64,000 nt of DNA from Sporosarcina thermotolerans (GTDB lineage: Bacteria > Bacillota > Bacilli > Bacillales_A > Planococcaceae), in assembly GCF_030067815.1 (NCBI RefSeq), contig NZ_CP125968.1, positions 1,852,001-1,916,000 of the forward strand, given 5' to 3'. Positions 35,475-45,865 of the stretch are shown in pieces. Position 1 is the stretch's first letter. The number at the start of each line of letters is the position of its first letter. The notes below the pieces were generated by a model that made no database searches, was not told the DNA's origin, and saw nothing but the letters and a program-made list of their open reading frames with translations. The position numbers were made by a program, and so were the translations under genes.

Positions 35475-38400
35475 ATGAAGATCAGTAATTTTTCCATACG
35501 AAGACCGGTTTTTACAATTGTTACGATGTTACTTGTCATCATTTTAGGGACAGTTTCCTTTTTCAAGATTCCTGTCACGTTAATACCAGAGTTAAATCCG
35601 CCTGTTGCAGTCGTCGTTACAAATTATCCGGGTGCTTCATCGACTGAGGTGAGTGAGAAATTAACGAAGCCACTTGAGGCGAGTCTATCCACTTCTCCTG
35701 GATTGAAATCAATGCAATCTTCATCACAGGAAGGTGCAAATTTCATTTTATTAATGTTCGATTGGTCTACAAAAATTGATGATGTTCAGTTGGATATTAT
35801 GCAAAGGATTGACCAAGTTCCAGTACCGGAAGGAGCAAAAGCCCCAAGATTCATGAAGTTTGACCCTGCTCAATTTCCGGTCATTCAGTTGTCGCTTAGA
35901 ACGAATGCTGAAGGGGCTGACATAAGGGAACTATCAGAACGTCTCGAGACGGAATTGCGCAGGACGAATGGCGTTGCCAGTGTAACCGTTTCAGGTAAAT
36001 TGGTAGAAGAAGTCCAGGTAATATTAGATCAGAGTAAATTGGAAAGCAACGGAATGGTTCAATCGGATATTGTTCAGGCGATTCAGGCGAATAATGTATC
36101 CATGCCGGGTGAACCAATTGAAACGCAAGATGGAAAACAGCTGACTACAAGAATAATCAGTTCACTAACTTCTGTTACTGATATACAAAATATTACGGTC
36201 GGTACACACCCTTTGACTGGGAAGAAAGTAAAGATTTCTGAGGTTGGGAAAGTGGCATTACTTGAGGCGCCGGTATCTTCTGAAACAAGAGCGAATGATC
36301 AAAAGGCCGTGCTTATGTCGGTGCTTCAGGAATCAGGAGCTAATACAGCAACAGTATCTACCGCCTTTAAGAATGCATTGGATAAGTTGCTAAAACAAGA
36401 TGAATTCAAGGATATTAAGGCTGATATTTTATTCGATCAAGGCGACTATGTGAAGCTTGCGATCGGTAATATCGGACAATCATTAATACTTGGTGGATTA
36501 TTCGCGATGCTTGTCTTGTTCTTTTTCCTCAGGGGTATAAAGAGCCCGATTATTATCGGTGTAGCTATTCCATATTCAGTCATTGTTACATTTGTACTCA
36601 TGTTTTTTGCGAATTTCTCACTGAATATAATGACTTTGGGAGCATTGGCGCTTGGTATAGGAATGTTGGTCGATAATGCGATTGTTGTGATCGAAAATAT
36701 CGAACGGCATCTTGCAATGGGGAAAGACCGTGTAGATGCTGCGAGAGATGGTGCCAAGGAAATCAGTGGTGCAATAACAGCCTCAACATTAACAACACTT
36801 GCTGTTTTTGTTCCTGTGATCTTTATTAGTGGACTGATTGGACAGATTTTCACAGAATTCGCATTGACGATATCCTTTAGCCTATTTGCCTCGCTTGTAG
36901 TTGCTTTGACAGTTGTGCCGATGATGGCAAGCCGAATGCTGAATAAACCAAAGGGGAATATTGATGCAAGAAGGCGTCGTTCCAAGGCATTCAATAATTT
37001 TGAGCGATCAGTAAAATGGTCATTGAAGCATCGCGCATTTATTTTAATCATGACAGGTATCTTGCTTGTAGGAAGCGGCTTCGGATTATTCAAAGTCGGT
37101 ACGGAATTCCTTCCGCCAACAGATGAAGGATTCTTCAGTATTTCCGTTAAGCTTCCAAATGGGTCCTCACTAACAGCAACAAATGAAGTCGTTAAAAGAA
37201 TTGAGGATAAATTAAAGGAAGAAGAAGAAATAGAAGTTTATGTAAGTCTTGTAGGTGGAACACAGCAAAGCATGGCGCAAGGCAGCTCTAAAACAAACAC
37301 TGCGGAAATGTATGTCAAATTAGTTCCCTTATCAGACCGGGGACGTTCGGTTTTCGAGTTCATAGATGATGTACAACCGGAAGTGCTTGAACTGGTAGGT
37401 GATGATGCCCGTGTAAGCTTTGACATGCAAACAGCAGCGGGTTCTAATCCAAATACATTATCATTTTCATTGAAAGACACGGATGAAGCGAGGTTGAAAA
37501 ACGCAGTTGAGAAGGTTAATAATGAATTGCGTAAACTGGATTCAGTACTTAAGGTTACAAATAATCTTCAGGATACAATTGAGGAGATTCATATAGATGT
37601 GAATCGGGAGAAAGCCTCCGACCTTGGATTGGTTCCATACCAAATCGCTCAAACTGTAAACACAATAACAAGGGGTACTTTTGCATCGCAAATAGTTGAT
37701 GAAAATGAAAAAGTAATCTCGGTTATCGTCAGGTATGATGAAAAATATCGAGACAGTATAGAGGCTTTAAATAAAATCAAATTAAGGACTCAAATGGGTA
37801 ATTTTGTAGCACTAAAGGATGTTGCCACAATTTCAATTGCAGAAGGTCCTGTTTCAATCCGAAGGGTCGATCAAGCCCATTCGGTTACCTTTAATGTTAA
37901 GTATGTGTCATCCTTATCGATGGGTGATATGACTACGAAAGTAGAGGAAATGATCAATGGAATCGATATATCCGAAGAAACGGAAATGTCATATGGCGGC
38001 GACAGGGAGTTATTCGATAATGCCATTGATGATATGCTATTAGCCATCGCTCTTGCTGTCGTATTAGTTTACATCGTAATGGCTGCACAGTTTGAATCCT
38101 TTAAATATCCTTTCGTTATCATGTTCTCCGTGCCGTTGATGGTGATTGGCGTGGCGGCTGGATTATTGATAACATCGACACCAATAAGTGTTACAGCCAT
38201 TATCGGTATACTTGTGCTTGTTGGTATCGTAGTAAACAATGGGATTGTCCTTGTCGATTATATAAATCAAAGGAAGGAAGCAGGGATGACTTCTTATGAT
38301 GCAATCATCGCTTCTGTAAGGGATCGGGTCCGGCCTATTTTGATGACCGCATTAACTACTATTTTAGGTCTACTGCCTTTGGCGTTAGGCATAGGCGAAG

Positions 38401-38633
38401 GTACGGAAATGAATCAGCCGATGGGAATTGCGGTTATAGGTGGTCTGATCAGCTCAACGTTCTTAACGTTGTATATCGTTCCAATCATCTATAGCTTGTT
38501 TGATCAGCAGACAAGAAAACGTGCCATTGGGGAAAACGGTAAAAGAACCTACCTTTTTTCTATCAATAAAAATTGTATTAAAGAATTAATGATGGTACAA
38601 TTAAGCATAAGAATTCACTCAACAACATATTAG
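35475..38633 (+). CDS. RND-family efflux permease (SwrC-like)
   Basis: About 1052 residues from ATG 35475 (AAGGAATTTTGCG upstream). Layout of AcrB-type pumps: TM1 IRRPVFTIVTMLLVIILG, first large extracytoplasmic loop, TM cluster near 330-500 with the proton-relay segment GMLVDNAIVVIENIERH near 385-400, a second loop, and TM cluster 840-1020 with GIVVNNGIVLVDYINQR. It exports surfactant-like or lipophilic compounds. There is no membrane-fusion partner or outer-membrane channel next door, as for Bacillus SwrC. The C-terminal 20 residues look unlike the family and could include a small frame error. Confidence 0.92.
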   Translation: MKISNFSIRRPVFTIVTMLLVIILGTVSFFKIPVTLIPELNPPVAVVVTNYPGASSTEVSEKLTKPLEASLSTSPGLKSMQSSSQEGANFILLMFDWSTKIDDVQLDIMQRIDQVPVPEGAKAPRFMKFDPAQFPVIQLSLRTNAEGADIRELSERLETELRRTNGVASVTVSGKLVEEVQVILDQSKLESNGMVQSDIVQAIQANNVSMPGEPIETQDGKQLTTRIISSLTSVTDIQNITVGTHPLTGKKVKISEVGKVALLEAPVSSETRANDQKAVLMSVLQESGANTATVSTAFKNALDKLLKQDEFKDIKADILFDQGDYVKLAIGNIGQSLILGGLFAMLVLFFFLRGIKSPIIIGVAIPYSVIVTFVLMFFANFSLNIMTLGALALGIGMLVDNAIVVIENIERHLAMGKDRVDAARDGAKEISGAITASTLTTLAVFVPVIFISGLIGQIFTEFALTISFSLFASLVVALTVVPMMASRMLNKPKGNIDARRRRSKAFNNFERSVKWSLKHRAFILIMTGILLVGSGFGLFKVGTEFLPPTDEGFFSISVKLPNGSSLTATNEVVKRIEDKLKEEEEIEVYVSLVGGTQQSMAQGSSKTNTAEMYVKLVPLSDRGRSVFEFIDDVQPEVLELVGDDARVSFDMQTAAGSNPNTLSFSLKDTDEARLKNAVEKVNNELRKLDSVLKVTNNLQDTIEEIHIDVNREKASDLGLVPYQIAQTVNTITRGTFASQIVDENEKVISVIVRYDEKYRDSIEALNKIKLRTQMGNFVALKDVATISIAEGPVSIRRVDQAHSVTFNVKYVSSLSMGDMTTKVEEMINGIDISEETEMSYGGDRELFDNAIDDMLLAIALAVVLVYIVMAAQFESFKYPFVIMFSVPLMVIGVAAGLLITSTPISVTAIIGILVLVGIVVNNGIVLVDYINQRKEAGMTSYDAIIASVRDRVRPILMTALTTILGLLPLALGIGEGTEMNQPMGIAVIGGLISSTFLTLYIVPIIYSLFDQQTRKRAIGENGKRTYLFSINKNCIKELMMVQLSIRIHSTTY

Positions 38634-38647
38634 TTCTTTGACAGTTG

Positions 38648-38791
38648 TCAAAGGGGAGTAGCTATAGGGCAACCTATTTCATAGTCGTCAATACGTGGCA
38701 AGTGCCATCGGTTATGATAGCAGGATTATTCACGTCTGAATTTCTGACTTAGCGAGACCTTTGCCTTTTATTAGGTGAGGGTTTTTTTATT
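38648..38791 (+). promoter_or_regulatory. yybP-ykoY manganese riboswitch with terminator
   Basis: Contains CAAAGGGGAGTAGC at the 5' side, AGTCGTCAATACGTGGCAAG in the middle and TTAGCGAGACCTTTG at the 3' side, which pairs with CAAAGG to close P1. This is the conserved layout of the Mn(II)-sensing yybP-ykoY RNA. A downstream hairpin with AGGTGAGGGTTTTTTT can serve as the expression terminator. The TerC gene that follows is a typical target. High Mn(II) should allow read-through. Confidence 0.9.
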
Positions 38792-38814
38792 TGGTTTATT
38801 AAGGAGGAAATTAG

Positions 38815-39561
38815 TTGGAAGCAATATTATTGGAATACGCATGGGTACTTGTAGTATTGATAGCACTTGAAGGATTGTTGGCTGCAGATAATGCAGTTGT
38901 TATGGCTGTAATGGTAAAACATTTGCCAAAGGTACAACAGAAGAAGGCATTGTTTTACGGGCTTTTAGGAGCATTTGTCTTCCGTTTTGCAGCTTTGTTC
39001 ATGATTACGTTCTTGGTGAATATTTGGCAAATACAGGCACTTGGCGCAGCTTATCTTTTATTCATATCCATCAAAAGCTTATTGGATAAAGGAAAAGGAG
39101 ACCATGACGATTTAAAAAAACCACGCAAAAAATCCGGTTTTTGGATGACTGTGTTAAAGGTAGAGCTTGCTGATATCGCTTTCGCCCTCGATTCAATGCT
39201 TGCTGCGGTTGCATTGGCTGTTACCTTGCCAGAGCTTGGAGATTTTCATATCGGTGGAATAAACGGCGGCCAATTCACTGTCATGCTTCTTGGTGGAATT
39301 ATCGGTCTTGTTATCATCCGTTTTGCAGCAAGACAGTTCGTTGTATTGCTTGAAAAATATCCATCCCTTGAAACAGCTGCATTCTTAATCGTCGGCTGGG
39401 TAGGTGTTAAATTAGTCGTTCTGACATTGGCACATCCGAACTTGCAAATTATCGATGAGGCATTCCCACATTCGACATTGTGGAAATTGATCTTCTGGAT
39501 TGTACTTGCATCAATCGCAATTGGTGGTTGGATTACTGCAGTGGCGAAAAAGAAAAAATAA
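38815..39561 (+). CDS. TerC-family manganese exporter (YkoY/MeeY-like)
   Basis: 248 residues from TTG 38815 (AAGGAGGAAATTAG). Seven to eight membrane segments: the first contains LLAADNAVVMAVMVKHLP with the family's Asp/Asn pair (about residues 20-40), and another DIAFALDSMLAAVALAV near 120 repeats the acidic metal-site motif. Proteins of this family controlled by yybP-ykoY RNAs export manganese, including loading of secreted enzymes. Transcription is through the riboswitch at 38648-38791. A terminator follows at 39571-39609. Confidence 0.92.
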   Translation: MEAILLEYAWVLVVLIALEGLLAADNAVVMAVMVKHLPKVQQKKALFYGLLGAFVFRFAALFMITFLVNIWQIQALGAAYLLFISIKSLLDKGKGDHDDLKKPRKKSGFWMTVLKVELADIAFALDSMLAAVALAVTLPELGDFHIGGINGGQFTVMLLGGIIGLVIIRFAARQFVVLLEKYPSLETAAFLIVGWVGVKLVVLTLAHPNLQIIDEAFPHSTLWKLIFWIVLASIAIGGWITAVAKKKK

Positions 39562-39570
39562 TTGAATGGG

Positions 39571-39609
39571 GAAGGTTGGACATGATAAATGTGTCCAGCC
39601 TTCTTTTTT
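39571..39609 (+). terminator. Terminator after the TerC gene
   Basis: GAAGGTTGGACA / TGTCCAGCCTTC stem with a T6 run. Confidence 0.9.
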
Positions 39610-39685
39610 GTTGTTTCCTTTCTTTTTACAGAGAAATTCTCTAAAATGGAAAGATGATTCCTTCATACAGAAAGGTATTGATGGC

Positions 39686-41034
39686 ATGAAACTAACAAGG
39701 GAAAATTTGCATAGGTTTACACCTGCACAAATAATTGTCTTTTATTACTTTTTGGCAATTGGCTTTTCATTCCTTTTGTTGAATCTTCCTGGCGTTTATT
39801 TGCCGGGAGTGAAGGTTAGCTTCATTGATAGCCTGTTTACTGCGGTAAGTGCCGTTAGCGTAACCGGATTGACGCCAATAAGCATTGGTGGGACTTACTC
39901 CATCTTTGGCCTCTGCATGCTTATGCTCGTCCTTCAACTTGGTGGAATCGGGATTATGTCAATAGGTACGTTCTTCTGGCTTCTTGTAAAGAAAAAGATA
40001 GGGCTGCGTGAGCGCCAATTGATAATGGTGGATCATAATCAATATTCCTTGGCGGGAGTAGTACAGCTGATTCAACAGATTGTCGTAATCATCTTCTTGA
40101 TAGAGGCAATTGGTGGAATCATTTTGACATTGTATATTATGAAGTTTTATGACAGCTTTAGCGAGGCGCTTTTAAATGGAATGTTCATGGCGGTATCAGC
40201 TACAACAAATGCGGGATTCGACATTACAGGCTCTTCGATGCATCCATACTTCGGTGATTATTTTATACAGACCGTAATTATGATCCTTATTGTATTAGGT
40301 GCTATCGGCTTCCCGGTGCTTATTGAAGTAAAGGCATTTTTTTCAAAAAAGGCACCGAATTTCAGGTTTTCCCTATTTACGAAGATTACAACAGTCACAT
40401 TCGCTTTTCTACTTGTTTGGGGTGCAGTTCTCATTTTTGTGTTGGAATCATTTCATTCTTTCAAAGGTCTTGCGTGGCATGAAAGGATATTTGCGTCATT
40501 ATTCCATTCAGTTTCTGCAAGATCAGCCGGTCTAACAACTTACGATATTACCCAGTTCAGCGATGCGACAGATATATTCATATCCTCTCTAATGTTCATT
40601 GGTGCTTCACCAAGTTCGGTGGAGGGGGAATTCGGACAACTACTTTTGCGATAGCGCTTTTATTCCTTATCAATTTCGCACAAGGCAATAATGTCATCAA
40701 TATATTTAAACGTGAGATCAAGTTAATCGATGTCTACCGTTCCTATGCGGTAATTTTATTAGCCGCAATGATGGTTATGACAGCATTGCTTATCTTGCTT
40801 ATTACCGAGCCGGGCGTACCTGTTGTTGCATTGTTATTTGAGATAACATCGGCTTTCGGTACGTGCGGAATGTCACTCGGAATTACATCCGATCTGTCGA
40901 TTATAGGGAAATCAATCATTATGGTACTGATGTTCATTGGTCGTGTAGGGTTGATTTCATTCCTTTACACATTAGGTGGTAAGACAAATAAAAGACCGTA
41001 TTCATATCCGAAGGAACGCGTTATTATTGGATGA
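39686..41034 (+). CDS. Ktr-type potassium uptake channel subunit, frameshifted
   Basis: 449 residues from ATG 39686 after adding one G near 40619-40628, which restores the selectivity-filter segment SSVGGGIRTTTFAI. Four M1-P-M2 repeats: filters SVTGLTP near 50, ATTNAGFDI near 178, SARSAGLTTYD near 280 and the restored fourth. This is the membrane subunit of a Na-dependent K uptake system, length equal to KtrD. No KtrA/KtrC regulatory subunit is adjacent. In-frame reading upstream to 39566 lacks a ribosome site. Confidence 0.88.
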
Positions 41035-41080
41035 AAAAAAGCATCTTTTCGATTCGTTAGAATCGGAAAGATGCTTTTTG
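41034..41080. terminator. Bidirectional terminator
   Basis: AAAAGCATCTTTTCGATTC / GAATCGGAAAGATGCTTTTT stem between convergent genes; very strong. Confidence 0.9.
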
Positions 41081-41082
41081 AT

Positions 41083-42834
41083 TTAAGCATTCATTAATTT
41101 TTTTGCAAGAAAATGGAACTGGGGTTCTTGCCCGCGGCAGAAGAATGTAACGAGATAGCCATCTTCTTTGATAAACTCATTTTCATTTGTCTCATTCGGT
41201 CTAATAGCAACCGGTGTGATGAAGGTATGTTTACGGATATTTCTTTCGGTTAGCTTGGTAGGGGTTACTGTCCTCTCAAGCAGCTCAGCATCATTCAAAA
41301 TCAATCGTTCAATACCAGTCAATGTATCAGCGTCAAAATCATCTTTCCACCAAATATGGCGCGGCTGGAATGTGTGGTGTGCAAGGTAGTCAATTTTCAT
41401 TAGGCTCTGGACGATTTCCATATCCGCTTTTCCAAATTCCAATAGGAACGACTCGAGTCGTGTATACAAATCCTGTAGTTGATGGCCAATTCTTGACCAT
41501 CCGCTCAATTCCCAAAAAGTACCGAATTCCTGGAAGAAGTCGAATGGTGTTTCAAACACTTCAGAAACAAGATATTCAATTGTTCTTGGCATACGATTAT
41601 CATTCCAATATTTTTCAAGCACGTCTTCTGTTTGTTTAATACGAAGAATTTCATCAAATGTCAAAACGTTATTCGAAAGGATTTCATATGGTGCCTCATC
41701 GATATACGTATAGCCGTATTGTTCCGCTTGAATACGCAACCCAGTTCCTCTTAAAAGCTTAAGGAAACCTAATTGTAATTCTTCAGGACGCATAGCAAAA
41801 ACATCGTTAAACGTTTTTCTGAATGAATCATAATCCTCTTCAGGTAAACCTGCGATTAAGTCCAGATGCTGTGCAATTTTCCCGCCCTCTTTAACCATTG
41901 TGACAGTTCGTGAGAGCTTTTCGAAATTCTGTCTCCTTTTAACAAGTTCATTCGTTAAATCATTTGTCGATTGGATGCCGATTTCAAATCGGAATAGTCC
42001 TTTCGGAGCGTTTTCGTTTAGGAAATTAATAACTTCAGGTCGCATAATGTCTCCGGTTATTTCAAATTGGAAGACAGTCCCTGGCAAATATTCATCAATT
42101 AAAAATCGGAACATTTCCATTGCGTAGCTACGGCTTATATTAAATGTTCGATCGACGAATTTAATCGTTTTGGCACCGTTTTTCATCAAGTACCGGATGT
42201 CGTCTTTAACCGTTTCTCGATTGAAATAGCGAACCCCTACTTCGATTGAGGATAAGCAAAATTGGCAGGAAAATGGACAGCCTCTGCTTGTCTCAATATA
42301 CGTGACACGACTGCTAAGATGAGGGACATCCTCAGGGAATCTGAATGGGGAAGGGATCTCTCTTAAGTCGAGTTTTGGACCAGGTGCTGTGATTTTTAAC
42401 TTGTCATCTATGTTGTAAGCGATCCCTTGTACTTCTGAAAGTTGAATTTTCCCCGCGTGATAGTCTAACAGCTGTTTAAAAGTTCGCTCACCTTCACCAA
42501 TAGCAATGAAATCAATCTCTGGGACTTTTTCAAGCCATTTATCGTAGTCATACGTTACTTCAGGACCGCCCGCGACAATGACTAGTTCAGGATTTGTTTT
42601 CTTTAGTATCCGAATTACTTTAATAGATTCCTCGATATTCCAAATATACAAACTAAATCCAACAATTTTCGGTTTTTTCTGATGAATATCTGCTACAATG
42701 TTTAAAATAGGATCTTTTATCGTATATTCCGATAAAATCGGTTCATAATCGGGCATTACGTATGATTTCAAATACCTGATCGCAAGATTCGTGTGAATAT
42801 ATTTTGCGTTTAAAGTTGTAAGGACTATATTCAT
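41083..42834 (-). CDS. B12-binding-domain radical SAM protein (DUF4080)
   Basis: 583 residues from ATG 42834, set by AAGGAGAAATAAA; an extension to 42879 has no ribosome site. The N-terminal cobalamin-binding domain includes IVGFSLYIWNIEESI and IVAGGPEVTYDYDKW. The radical SAM core has SRGCPFSCQFCLSS near residue 187 with the CxxxCxxC cluster site, and later IGIQSTNDLT and HLDLIAGLPEEDYDSF. A C-terminal DUF4080 domain follows. It carries out an unknown SAM-radical reaction, probably using cobalamin. It is transcribed alone, divergent from the kinase gene. Confidence 0.92.
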   Translation of the reverse strand: MNIVLTTLNAKYIHTNLAIRYLKSYVMPDYEPILSEYTIKDPILNIVADIHQKKPKIVGFSLYIWNIEESIKVIRILKKTNPELVIVAGGPEVTYDYDKWLEKVPEIDFIAIGEGERTFKQLLDYHAGKIQLSEVQGIAYNIDDKLKITAPGPKLDLREIPSPFRFPEDVPHLSSRVTYIETSRGCPFSCQFCLSSIEVGVRYFNRETVKDDIRYLMKNGAKTIKFVDRTFNISRSYAMEMFRFLIDEYLPGTVFQFEITGDIMRPEVINFLNENAPKGLFRFEIGIQSTNDLTNELVKRRQNFEKLSRTVTMVKEGGKIAQHLDLIAGLPEEDYDSFRKTFNDVFAMRPEELQLGFLKLLRGTGLRIQAEQYGYTYIDEAPYEILSNNVLTFDEILRIKQTEDVLEKYWNDNRMPRTIEYLVSEVFETPFDFFQEFGTFWELSGWSRIGHQLQDLYTRLESFLLEFGKADMEIVQSLMKIDYLAHHTFQPRHIWWKDDFDADTLTGIERLILNDAELLERTVTPTKLTERNIRKHTFITPVAIRPNETNENEFIKEDGYLVTFFCRGQEPQFHFLAKKLMNA

Positions 42835-43021
42835 TTTATTTCTCCTTTTATATGTTACTAATTTCATATTTTTGTTCATTGAAATGGGTCTATATATACT
42901 ATATAATTTATATTGACAATATGAAATAATCTGAATTAAGATGTTTTAATAAATTTTATGTAACGAATGAAATCTTGTCGTTTCTCATACTGTATTGGTA
43001 AAAGGCGCGGGAGGTATCAAA

Positions 43022-44451
43022 TTGAACAGTGTTGATAAGATAAGAAAAAGTGTGTCGTTTTTATTGGACGATAGTTTTCGTCCGGGTGTAATCGTGCAAT
43101 TAAATGGAGATATTTATTACGAAAATGAGCAATTTAAAGTGCACTTTGCGGCTAAAACTCGACAGAATATCGATGAAATCATTGACTCATCATCGATACA
43201 TTCTTGGACAAGTTTTACGGAACGGTCTGCAAACTCACCCCATATTCTAATGGAAATGATACAGATGAATGTCTTATTTAATGAAAAGCATAAGATTGAC
43301 GTACAGTTATTTTATCTGCCCGATATAAATAAAATCATTGCATTATTTGATATCCTTGAACCGCAAAAGATTCCCTCACTTAAAACGTACTTGAATGCAT
43401 TCAAACAATCCGGTTCCTTTATGCTTTTAGTTGACCGAAAAGGGATTATTCGGGATGTTAATGAAATGCATACAATGTTTATTAACCAAACAAGTGAAGA
43501 ATTGATCGGTGAACATATTTCTAAGGTTTTTTCATTGATTGATCCAGAAAATGCTCAGCAACTTCCCGATTACTTTGAACTCGCCGAGAAACAAGGTTGT
43601 GTCACGACGATTATAAAGTATCAAAAATCGACGGAGGATACACGATTTTATCATATTGTCTCGTATTATGACAAGGAAACGAAAATGTTTATCGTCCATA
43701 TGTCGGATGCAACTGAAAAAGAAAACTTACAAGTTCAATTAGCTCATTCAGGTTCGCTTTCAGCTGTTGGCCAGATAGCAGCAAGTATTGCCCATGAACT
43801 TAGAAATCCAATTACGACATTAAAAGGATTTACGCAGTTACTAAAGGCGTCCGCTTCAGATGATTCAGTCCGATACATTTCTGTTATCGAGGATGAGATT
43901 GAAAGAATGGAATCAATTTTAGGTGAAATGCTTGTACTTTCGAAACCATCCAGAAAAAAGAAAATAGCTTTCTCTTTAGATCTGTTAATTGCCGATATGG
44001 TTGCGGTCATAAAACCTAAAGCGAATATGGAAGGTATTGAAGTTATCGAAAAAGTCGAATTGAACAATGTTCCTTTAATTTACGGTGATCCCGATAAGAT
44101 TAAACAAGTGCTATTAAATTTGTATAAGAATGCGTTAGAGGCCATGAAAGAAGGGGAATATTATCCACCCTTTTAGCCGAAGACGATGGAAGATTAAGCC
44201 TAATTGTTTCCGATACAGGTAAAGGAATGACAGATCATCAAGTGAGTCAAGTATTCATGCCGTTTTTCAGTTCGAAACCTGGGGGAACTGGTTTAGGTCT
44301 TCCTTTTGTCCTTAAAACAGTGGAAGATCACGGCGGTACGATCAAAGTGGAAAGCCGAGTGGACGTTGGCACACAATTCATATTGAGTTTTCCATTGATG
44401 AGCGACAGTAAACCGATTCCTTTGGAAAAAATACAATCCATTATATTATAA
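43022..44451 (+). CDS. PAS-domain sensor histidine kinase (sporulation-kinase type), frameshifted
   Basis: 476 residues from TTG 43022 (GGGAGGT upstream), after adding one G to the G4 run 44153-44156 (MKEGGILSTLLAEDDGRL). Order: N-terminal region 1-130, PAS domain near 130-240 (FMLLVDRKGIIRDVNEMH), HisKA with IAASIAHELRNPITTLKGF near 255 (phospho-His), and HATPase with N box LLNLYKNALEAM, DTGKGMT, SSKPGGTGLGLPFV. No membrane segments, so it is cytosolic. Neighbouring MhqR and Spo0E-family genes match the Bacillus kinD region, so it may phosphorylate Spo0F. Confidence 0.88.
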
Positions 44452-44461
44452 CCTATTCATT

Positions 44462-44491
44462 TTGACACCTACCAAATATATTGGCTATAAT
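44462..44491 (+). promoter_or_regulatory. Promoter of the mhqR-like gene
   Basis: TTGACA (44462-44467) and TATAAT (44486-44491), 18-bp spacer, 40 bases ahead of the MarR-type gene. Confidence 0.7.
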
Positions 44492-44534
44492 AGTTACAAG
44501 TCTTTGACAGGAATACAAAAGGTGGATCCGATAA

Positions 44535-44975
44535 ATGGGAAATGATACTGAAATCGCATTGAAGTTATTTATAGTGCTTTCGAGGGCAAGCAAGGTAGTC
44601 TCGGAAGAAGCAAATAAAATAATCGAATCATATGAATTGAACCCTACTGAATTTGCAGTGTTGGAGCTATTACATCATAAAGGTAGGCAGCCGATACAAA
44701 AGATTGGGCAAAAGATATTGCTCAGAAGTGGGTCAATGACATATGTCGTGGATAAGCTTGAAAAGAAGGGGTTATTGGAAAGGGTTTTTTGCCAAGAGGA
44801 TAAAAGGGTCACATATATGTCCATCACACCAGCTGGTAAAGAATTGATTGAAAGAATATTTCCGTCCCATGAAGAAAAAATTCAAGATTTGATGTCCGTT
44901 CTTTCTAAGGAAGAGCAAGAGACAGCAATCGAACTTCTAAAAAAATTAGGATTATCCATTAAGAACTTATCATAA
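44535..44975 (+). CDS. mhqR: MarR-family repressor, MhqR-like
   Basis: 146 residues. LKLFIVLSRASKVVSEEANKI opening, LNPTEFAVLELLHHKGRQPIQKIGQK and the recognition region ILLRSGSMTYVVDKLEKKGLLER near residues 58-80 closely follow the MhqR pattern; the wing holds RVFCQEDKRVTYMSIT. MhqR represses quinone and azo-compound detoxification genes. No mhq target gene lies in this window. The order kinase then MhqR matches kinD-mhqR in Bacillus. ATG 44535 follows AAAAGGTGG. Strong terminator at 44974-45009. Confidence 0.85.
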   Translation: MGNDTEIALKLFIVLSRASKVVSEEANKIIESYELNPTEFAVLELLHHKGRQPIQKIGQKILLRSGSMTYVVDKLEKKGLLERVFCQEDKRVTYMSITPAGKELIERIFPSHEEKIQDLMSVLSKEEQETAIELLKKLGLSIKNLS

Positions 44976-45009
44976 AAAAGCCGAACAGACGATTCTGTTC
45001 GGCTTTTTG
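44974..45009. terminator. Bidirectional terminator
   Basis: AAAAAAGCCGAACAGA / TCTGTTCGGCTTTTTG perfect stem between convergent genes. Confidence 0.9.
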
Positions 45010-45033
45010 TTATCCAGCTTCGGGCGGCGTTTA

Positions 45034-45627
45034 TTATTTAATCGTTTGCCCCATGTTCAGAAAGTCTTTCTGATATTCCTCTTCAGGTGTGTCAAAAAGG
45101 GTAAGTCGGATGACCATATTATCCTTTTCGAATAGGACACCTGTAACAGGACCAGTCTCAGTATCCACTTTAAATGCTTTTACGTTTTTTATTTCTTTCT
45201 CACTTGGGTTTGCAAAAACATCTTGCACCTCTTTTGGTTCTTCGCCGTTCCTAGAAGCAATTAAAACTTCTTGCATATTGTCTAATAAATATTCATATGT
45301 CTCTTCCTCTGCAACCTGCGTTTCAATACGCATAAAGGCAGAAGGGTTTTCTTCTGAATATAAGCTATCCCGTCCAGGCTCTTCGCTTGTAAGCTTATAG
45401 GTAGGCAATACATACATCGAGAAAGGTTGCGCATCACTATCAGTCAAAATGGCCTCTGACATGTCCTCATTAACGATGCTTCCCTGATCAGTTGCTGTTT
45501 CGTCGGAAACTTGCTCTGAATTGTTTGGGTCTGTGTTTTCACTCGGTTTTGTATCGCTATTTGTACATGCGGAAAGTAGAACCGCTGTTGCAAATCCAGT
45601 ACATAAAAGTTTCCAATTTACTTTCAC
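45034..45627 (-). CDS. Exported lipoprotein of unknown function
   Basis: 197 residues. Lipoprotein signal peptide with lipobox LLSAC (Cys 21), then an acidic Asn/Asp/Glu-rich linker (residues 22-60) and a compact domain with MRIETQVAEEETYEYLLDNM and EKDNMVIRLTLFDTPEEEYQKDFLNMG. It would be anchored on the outer face of the cytoplasmic membrane. The tail domain recalls small PsbP/DUF-type lipoproteins, but I do not assign a family. It faces the YkvS gene on the same strand. Confidence 0.8.
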   Translation of the reverse strand: MKVNWKLLCTGFATAVLLSACTNSDTKPSENTDPNNSEQVSDETATDQGSIVNEDMSEAILTDSDAQPFSMYVLPTYKLTSEEPGRDSLYSEENPSAFMRIETQVAEEETYEYLLDNMQEVLIASRNGEEPKEVQDVFANPSEKEIKNVKAFKVDTETGPVTGVLFEKDNMVIRLTLFDTPEEEYQKDFLNMGQTIK

Positions 45628-45676
45628 TACTATCCCTCCTCATTTCCTATTTAGACGGTTGTAGGAAAAAAATGTT

Positions 45677-45865
45677 TCATTCATCGCTTCCATGGATGAT
45701 TGTATAACGTTTGTGGTTGATGACAGTCTTTTCTTCTAGTTCCAATTCGTTGAAGTTCTCCATATATGTCAAGTCAACAATTACTGAGTTTTCATTCACC
45801 TTCTCAACGATTCCTTGCAGCCCATCTTTGAATTCTATAATATTTCCAACTTCCGCAATTTTCAT
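45677..45865 (-). CDS. ykvS: YkvS family protein (DUF2187)
   Basis: 62-residue basic-acidic single domain MKIAEVGNIIEFKDGLQGIVEKVNENSVIVDLTYMENF with SH3-like strands, matching the Bacillus YkvS family (DUF2187). Good ribosome site AAAGGAGC upstream of ATG 45865. Function unknown. It is divergent from the Spo0E-family gene. 45866-46093 is AT-rich promoter sequence. Confidence 0.85.
   Translation of the reverse strand: MKIAEVGNIIEFKDGLQGIVEKVNENSVIVDLTYMENFNELELEEKTVINHKRYTIIHGSDE

Noticed and set aside
35081-35578. Minus-strand frame of 165 codons over the 35.1-kb array
   Set aside because: Same artefact; the peptide repeats the array unit (SFIPGTARSFVEPLVYSWNR type) and no ribosome site is present.
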